The notes under the pieces were generated by a model that worked only from the letters and a program-made list of their open reading frames with translations, searched no databases and had not been told where the DNA came from. Source: Dryocola clanedunensis (lineage in GTDB: Bacteria > Pseudomonadota > Gammaproteobacteria > Enterobacterales > Enterobacteriaceae). Taken from it: 64,000 bases of DNA. Shown here in pieces: positions 60,753 to 64,000 of the stretch. Each line of letters starts with the position of its first letter. The stretch's first letter is position 1. The translations under genes were made by a program, and so were the position numbers. The stretch lies in assembly GCF_025215155.1 (NCBI RefSeq), contig NZ_JALHAM010000104.1; one strand, given 5' to 3'.

Positions 60753-62180
60753 GTGGATATTTCAGTTCTCTTCGGGCTTGGTATTGCTCTGGTAGGGGTA
60801 TTAACAGGATGGCTTATTGCGAGCCTGCGGGCGGCGCAAAAGCAGTCGCTCCTGCATGAAGAGCAGCGGGAAGTGTATGGTGAGCTCAAGGCCACCCGAC
60901 AGGAACTCATTCAGAACCAACACTGGAAAGAAGAATGTGAACAGCTAAACCGCGAACTGCGAACCCAGCTTGAAATTAACAGCACCCAGGAAGCCGATCT
61001 GCGTGAACTTACCACGCTGCTTGAGCAAACTCGCCTGAGTGCCGAAGACAAACATCGCCAGATGATCAACAGCGAACAGCGGCTGAGCGAGCAGTTTGAA
61101 AACCTCGCCAACCGTATTTTTGAGCAAAGCGGTCGCAAGGTTGAAGAGCAAAACCGCCAGAGTCTGAATGGCCTGTTAACGCCGTTACGTGAACAGCTGG
61201 ATGGCTTCCGTCGCCAGGTACAAGACAGCTTTGGTCAGGAAGCTCGCGAGCGTCATACCCTTACTCACGAAATCCGCAGTCTCCAGCAGCTCAATGCGCA
61301 AATGGCGCAGGAAGCCCTCAATCTCACTAAGGCGCTGAAAGGCGACAATAAAACTCAGGGCAACTGGGGTGAAGTGGTGCTGACTCGCGTGCTGGAAGCC
61401 TCTGGCCTGCGGCAAGGCCATGAATACCAGACTCAGGTAAATATCCAGCTGGAAAACAATAGCCGTATGCAGCCGGATGTTATCGTCCGTCTGCCGCAGG
61501 GCAAAGACGTCGTTATTGATGCGAAAATGACGCTGGTGGCCTACGAGCGCTATTTCAATGGCGAAGATGATTTTACTCGTGAAAGCGCCCTTAACGAACA
61601 TATCGCTGCCGTCCGCAACCATATCCGTCTGCTCAGCCGCAAAGACTACCAGCAGCTTCCCGGGCTTCGTTCTCTGGATTACGTGCTGATGTTTATTCCG
61701 GTAGAGCCTGCCTTCCTGCTCGCCATAGACCGCCAGCCGGAATTAATTAGCGAAGCCCTGAAGAACAACATCATGTTGGTCAGTCCTACTACGCTGTTGG
61801 TCGCGCTGCGAACCATTACCAATTTGTGGCGTTATGAGCACCAGAGCCGCAATGCGCAGCAAATTGCCGAACGGGCAGGGCGACTGTATGACAAAATGCG
61901 CCTGTTCGTTGATGACATGTCCGCCATCGGTCAGAGCCTGGATAAGGCGCAGGACAATTACCGCCAGGCGATGAAAAAGCTTGCCGCCGGGCGCGGAAAT
62001 ATCCTGGTACAGGCCGACGCGTTCCGTGGGCTGGGCGTCGAAGTTAAACGCGAGATTAATCCGGATTTAGTCGATCGGGCGCGGCAGGAAGATGAAGACA
62101 ACGCGACGCGAATCGGTCATGGGCACGACGAAGAGACACACCAGGACAGGAGCTCAGAAGACCGACAAAGCGTCGGGTAA
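60753..62180 (+). CDS. rmuC: DNA recombination protein RmuC
   Basis: A 475-residue RmuC protein, the same length as in E. coli. One N-terminal membrane segment (residues 3-25) precedes a long coiled coil (about 35-150), then the RmuC endonuclease-like domain with GNWGEVVLTRVLEASGL, RLPQGKDVVIDAKMTL and the LVSPTTLLVALRTI helix. GTG start at 60753 after GGAGG five bases upstream; the longer frame from 60729 lacks this spacing. The last 25 residues are charged and differ from E. coli. RmuC limits inversions at short inverted repeats and acts on phage defence in some contexts. Confidence 0.95.
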   Translation: MDISVLFGLGIALVGVLTGWLIASLRAAQKQSLLHEEQREVYGELKATRQELIQNQHWKEECEQLNRELRTQLEINSTQEADLRELTTLLEQTRLSAEDKHRQMINSEQRLSEQFENLANRIFEQSGRKVEEQNRQSLNGLLTPLREQLDGFRRQVQDSFGQEARERHTLTHEIRSLQQLNAQMAQEALNLTKALKGDNKTQGNWGEVVLTRVLEASGLRQGHEYQTQVNIQLENNSRMQPDVIVRLPQGKDVVIDAKMTLVAYERYFNGEDDFTRESALNEHIAAVRNHIRLLSRKDYQQLPGLRSLDYVLMFIPVEPAFLLAIDRQPELISEALKNNIMLVSPTTLLVALRTITNLWRYEHQSRNAQQIAERAGRLYDKMRLFVDDMSAIGQSLDKAQDNYRQAMKKLAAGRGNILVQADAFRGLGVEVKREINPDLVDRARQEDEDNATRIGHGHDEETHQDRSSEDRQSVG

Positions 62181-62277
62181 AGCTGAGCAAAGGTTCATCC
62201 AACAGGCTTGAACCATAGGGCTTTAGCGGCCATTCTGTTACACTTCACGGACATTTTTTTGATAAGCAGGCATTGAG

Positions 62278-63033
62278 ATGGTTGACGAATCCCAGGAAAC
62301 AACACACTTTGGCTTCCGCACCGTAGCGAAAGAGCAGAAGGCCGATATGGTGGCTCATGTGTTCCACTCTGTGGCCGCAAAATACGACGTAATGAATGAC
62401 CTGATGTCGTTCGGCGTGCATCGTATCTGGAAGCGCTTCACAATCGATTGTAGCGGCGTACGTCGTGGGCAACGAGTGCTGGACCTTGCTGGCGGAACCG
62501 GCGATCTGACCGCGAAATTTTCTCGTCTGGTGGGTGAAACGGGTGAAGTGGTTCTGGCAGATATCAACGACTCGATGCTGAAAATGGGCCGTGAAAAGCT
62601 GCGCAATATCGGCATTGTCGGCAACGTGAACTACGTGCAGGCAAATGCGGAAGCGCTGCCGTTCCCGGACAATTTCTTCGACTGCATCACCATCTCTTTC
62701 GGCCTGCGTAACGTTACCGATAAAGAAAAAGCGCTGCGATCCATGTACCGCGTGCTCAAGCCGGGCGGTCGTCTGCTGGTATTGGAATTCTCTAAACCGA
62801 TCATTGAGCCTCTGAGTAAAGCCTACGACGCCTACTCGTTCCATATATTACCGCGTATCGGTGAAGTGGTTGCGCAGGATGCTGAGAGCTACCGCTACCT
62901 GGCGGAATCTATCCGTATGCATCCCGATCAGGACACTCTGAAGGCGATGATGGAAGACGCGGGCTTTGAAAACACCACTTATTACAACCTGACCGCCGGG
63001 ATCGTTGCCCTGCATCGTGGCTACAAATTCTGA
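62278..63033 (+). CDS. ubiE: Ubiquinone/menaquinone C-methyltransferase UbiE
   Basis: A 251-residue class I SAM methyltransferase, the same length as in E. coli. The SAM motif is VLDLAGGTGDLTAKF, and ISFGLRNVTDKEKALR is a family signature. It C-methylates DDMQ and demethylmenaquinone. First gene of ubiEJB; the ubiJ start is 13 bp after its stop. Confidence 0.98.
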   Translation: MVDESQETTHFGFRTVAKEQKADMVAHVFHSVAAKYDVMNDLMSFGVHRIWKRFTIDCSGVRRGQRVLDLAGGTGDLTAKFSRLVGETGEVVLADINDSMLKMGREKLRNIGIVGNVNYVQANAEALPFPDNFFDCITISFGLRNVTDKEKALRSMYRVLKPGGRLLVLEFSKPIIEPLSKAYDAYSFHILPRIGEVVAQDAESYRYLAESIRMHPDQDTLKAMMEDAGFENTTYYNLTAGIVALHRGYKF

Positions 63034-63046
63034 TCGGGGGTTGCTG

Positions 63047-63652
63047 ATGCCATTTACACCGCTAGTCACTGCCGGGGTGGAAACCGTCCTGAATACCTTT
63101 CTGTGGCGTGACCGTGGCCTAAAGGCTGCGCGTCAGCGTTTACTGGGGAAAGTGCTGCGCGTTGAGCTTAAAGAGTTCTCCGCTCCGCTGGTACTTGCCT
63201 TTAGCGAACAGCAAATTGACGTGCTGGGCGAGTGGGAAGGCGACGCTGACTGCCGCGTTATCACGCGCATGGCGGTGCTCCCAAAACTGCGCGACAGGCA
63301 ACAGCTGACGGCGCTTATCCGCAGCGGTGAGCTTGAAGTGCTGGGCGATATCCAGGTTGTGCAAAATTGGGTTGCGTTAATGGATCTAGCGGAGTTTGAT
63401 CCCGCAGAGCTATTTGCACCTTATATCGGCGACGTGGCCGCTGAAGGCATCAGCAAATTTTTCCGCGGCGGCAGCAAGCTGCTGAAAAAAGGCTTTTCCC
63501 GCAATCAACAGTATCTGGCTGAGGCAATAACCGAAGAGTGGCGTATGGCGCCAGGCCCGCTGGAAGTGGCGTGGTTTGCCGAGGAAACGGCAGCCGTTGA
63601 GCGTGCGGTCGACGCATTAAGCGCGCGGCTGGACAAGCTGGAGGGCAAATGA
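63047..63652 (+). CDS. ubiJ: Ubiquinone biosynthesis accessory factor UbiJ
   Basis: A 201-residue protein, the same length as in E. coli. The N-terminal SCP2 lipid-binding domain (residues about 1-110) is followed by a helical part and a C-terminal coiled coil (ERAVDALSARLDKLEGK). It joins the soluble Ubi metabolon with UbiK and holds ubiquinone precursors. In E. coli a small RNA, EsrE, has been placed in the 3' half of this gene; I cannot confirm it here. Overlaps ubiB by 4 bp. Confidence 0.95.
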   Translation: MPFTPLVTAGVETVLNTFLWRDRGLKAARQRLLGKVLRVELKEFSAPLVLAFSEQQIDVLGEWEGDADCRVITRMAVLPKLRDRQQLTALIRSGELEVLGDIQVVQNWVALMDLAEFDPAELFAPYIGDVAAEGISKFFRGGSKLLKKGFSRNQQYLAEAITEEWRMAPGPLEVAWFAEETAAVERAVDALSARLDKLEGK

Positions 63653-64000
63653 CGCCAGGTGAAATTCGTCGTCTTTACTTTATCATTCGTACTTTCCTTA
63701 GCTATGGTCTGGATGAGTTAATCCCTAAGCTGCGCATTACGCTGCCGTTGCGTATCGGGCGGCGTTTGCTTTTCTGGATGCCAAATCGTCATAAAGATAA
63801 AGCTCTCGGTGAGCGCCTGCGCCTTGCATTACAGGAGCTTGGCCCGGTCTGGATCAAGTTTGGTCAGATGCTCTCTACGCGCCGGGATCTGTTCCCGCCG
63901 ATGATTGCCGATCAGCTGGCGATGCTCCAGGACAGAGTCGCGCCCTTCGATGGAGAGCTGGCTAAGCAACAGATCGAACAGGCAATGGGCGGCATACCCG
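63649..64000 (+). CDS. ubiB: UbiB, N-terminal part (cut by window end)
   Basis: The first 117 codons of the UbiB kinase-like protein (about 546 residues in E. coli). It starts MTPGEIRRLYFIIRTFLSY and includes the atypical nucleotide-binding KFGQ motif in GPVWIKFGQMLSTRRDLFP. UbiB is an ABC1/ADCK family ATPase needed for ubiquinone synthesis or transport. The ATG overlaps the ubiJ stop (ATGA). The kinase core lies beyond the window. Confidence 0.97.
   Translation, partial: MTPGEIRRLYFIIRTFLSYGLDELIPKLRITLPLRIGRRLLFWMPNRHKDKALGERLRLALQELGPVWIKFGQMLSTRRDLFPPMIADQLAMLQDRVAPFDGELAKQQIEQAMGGIP

Overview
The window is a colinear stretch of core chromosome from a member of the Enterobacteriaceae. 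It corresponds to the E. coli region that runs from the end of rrnC (5S rRNA, tRNA-Asp, tRNA-Trp) to ubiB. Gene order, operon overlaps and most protein lengths follow E. coli K-12 as I remember it. Sequence divergence, the intact ilvG and several missing genes show that it is not K-12. The genus cannot be fixed from the sequence alone. I see no prophage, insertion sequence, CRISPR array, toxin-antitoxin module or defence island.

Layout: (1) 1-360, end of an rRNA operon with two tRNAs. (2) 0.4-3.3 kb, hdfR, maoP with a maoS-like site, and yifB, whose 5' end looks frameshifted. (3) 3.6-12.7 kb, the isoleucine/valine block: ilvL attenuator, ilvGMEDA, and divergent ilvY/ilvC. (4) 12.8-20.0 kb, ppiC, rep, gppA, rhlB, trxA and rho with its leader. 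(5) 20.2-31.1 kb, the enterobacterial common antigen (ECA) operon wecA-wzzE-wecBC-wecDE-wzxE-wecF-wzyE-wecG, lacking rffG and rffH between wecC and wecD. (6) 31.3-31.9 kb, a four-tRNA operon (Arg, His, Leu, Pro). (7) 31.9-32.4 kb, the small RNA GlmZ with a sigma54 promoter and upstream GlrR-type palindromes. (8) 32.4-39.7 kb, hemCDXY, divergent cyaA, and cyaY. (9) 39.8-45.4 kb, lptM, dapF, yigA, xerC, yigB and uvrD. (10) 45.4-54.4 kb, corA with a structured leader, rarD, yigI, pldA, recQ, rhtC, rhtB, pldB and yigL. (11) 54.5-64 kb, yigM, metR/metE, dlhH, udp, rmuC, ubiE, ubiJ and the start of ubiB.

Functional links: the ilv genes form one regulon (leader-peptide attenuation for ilvGMEDA, substrate-induced IlvY for ilvC). 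The wec genes build and export ECA. GlmZ supports amino-sugar supply, which feeds UDP-GlcNAc into the wec pathway. hemC and cyaA share a divergent promoter region. metR and metE share overlapping MetR/MetJ control sites. ubiE-J-B form a ubiquinone operon.

The window is mostly ordinary core genome and I did not find a new multi-gene system. The observations most worth a second look are the yifB 5' frameshift, the missing rffGH genes, the corA leader in which a short ORF ends inside a long hairpin, the decayed rhoL frame, and the GlmZ control region. Comparisons with E. coli are from memory of its proteins and gene order, not from a search.
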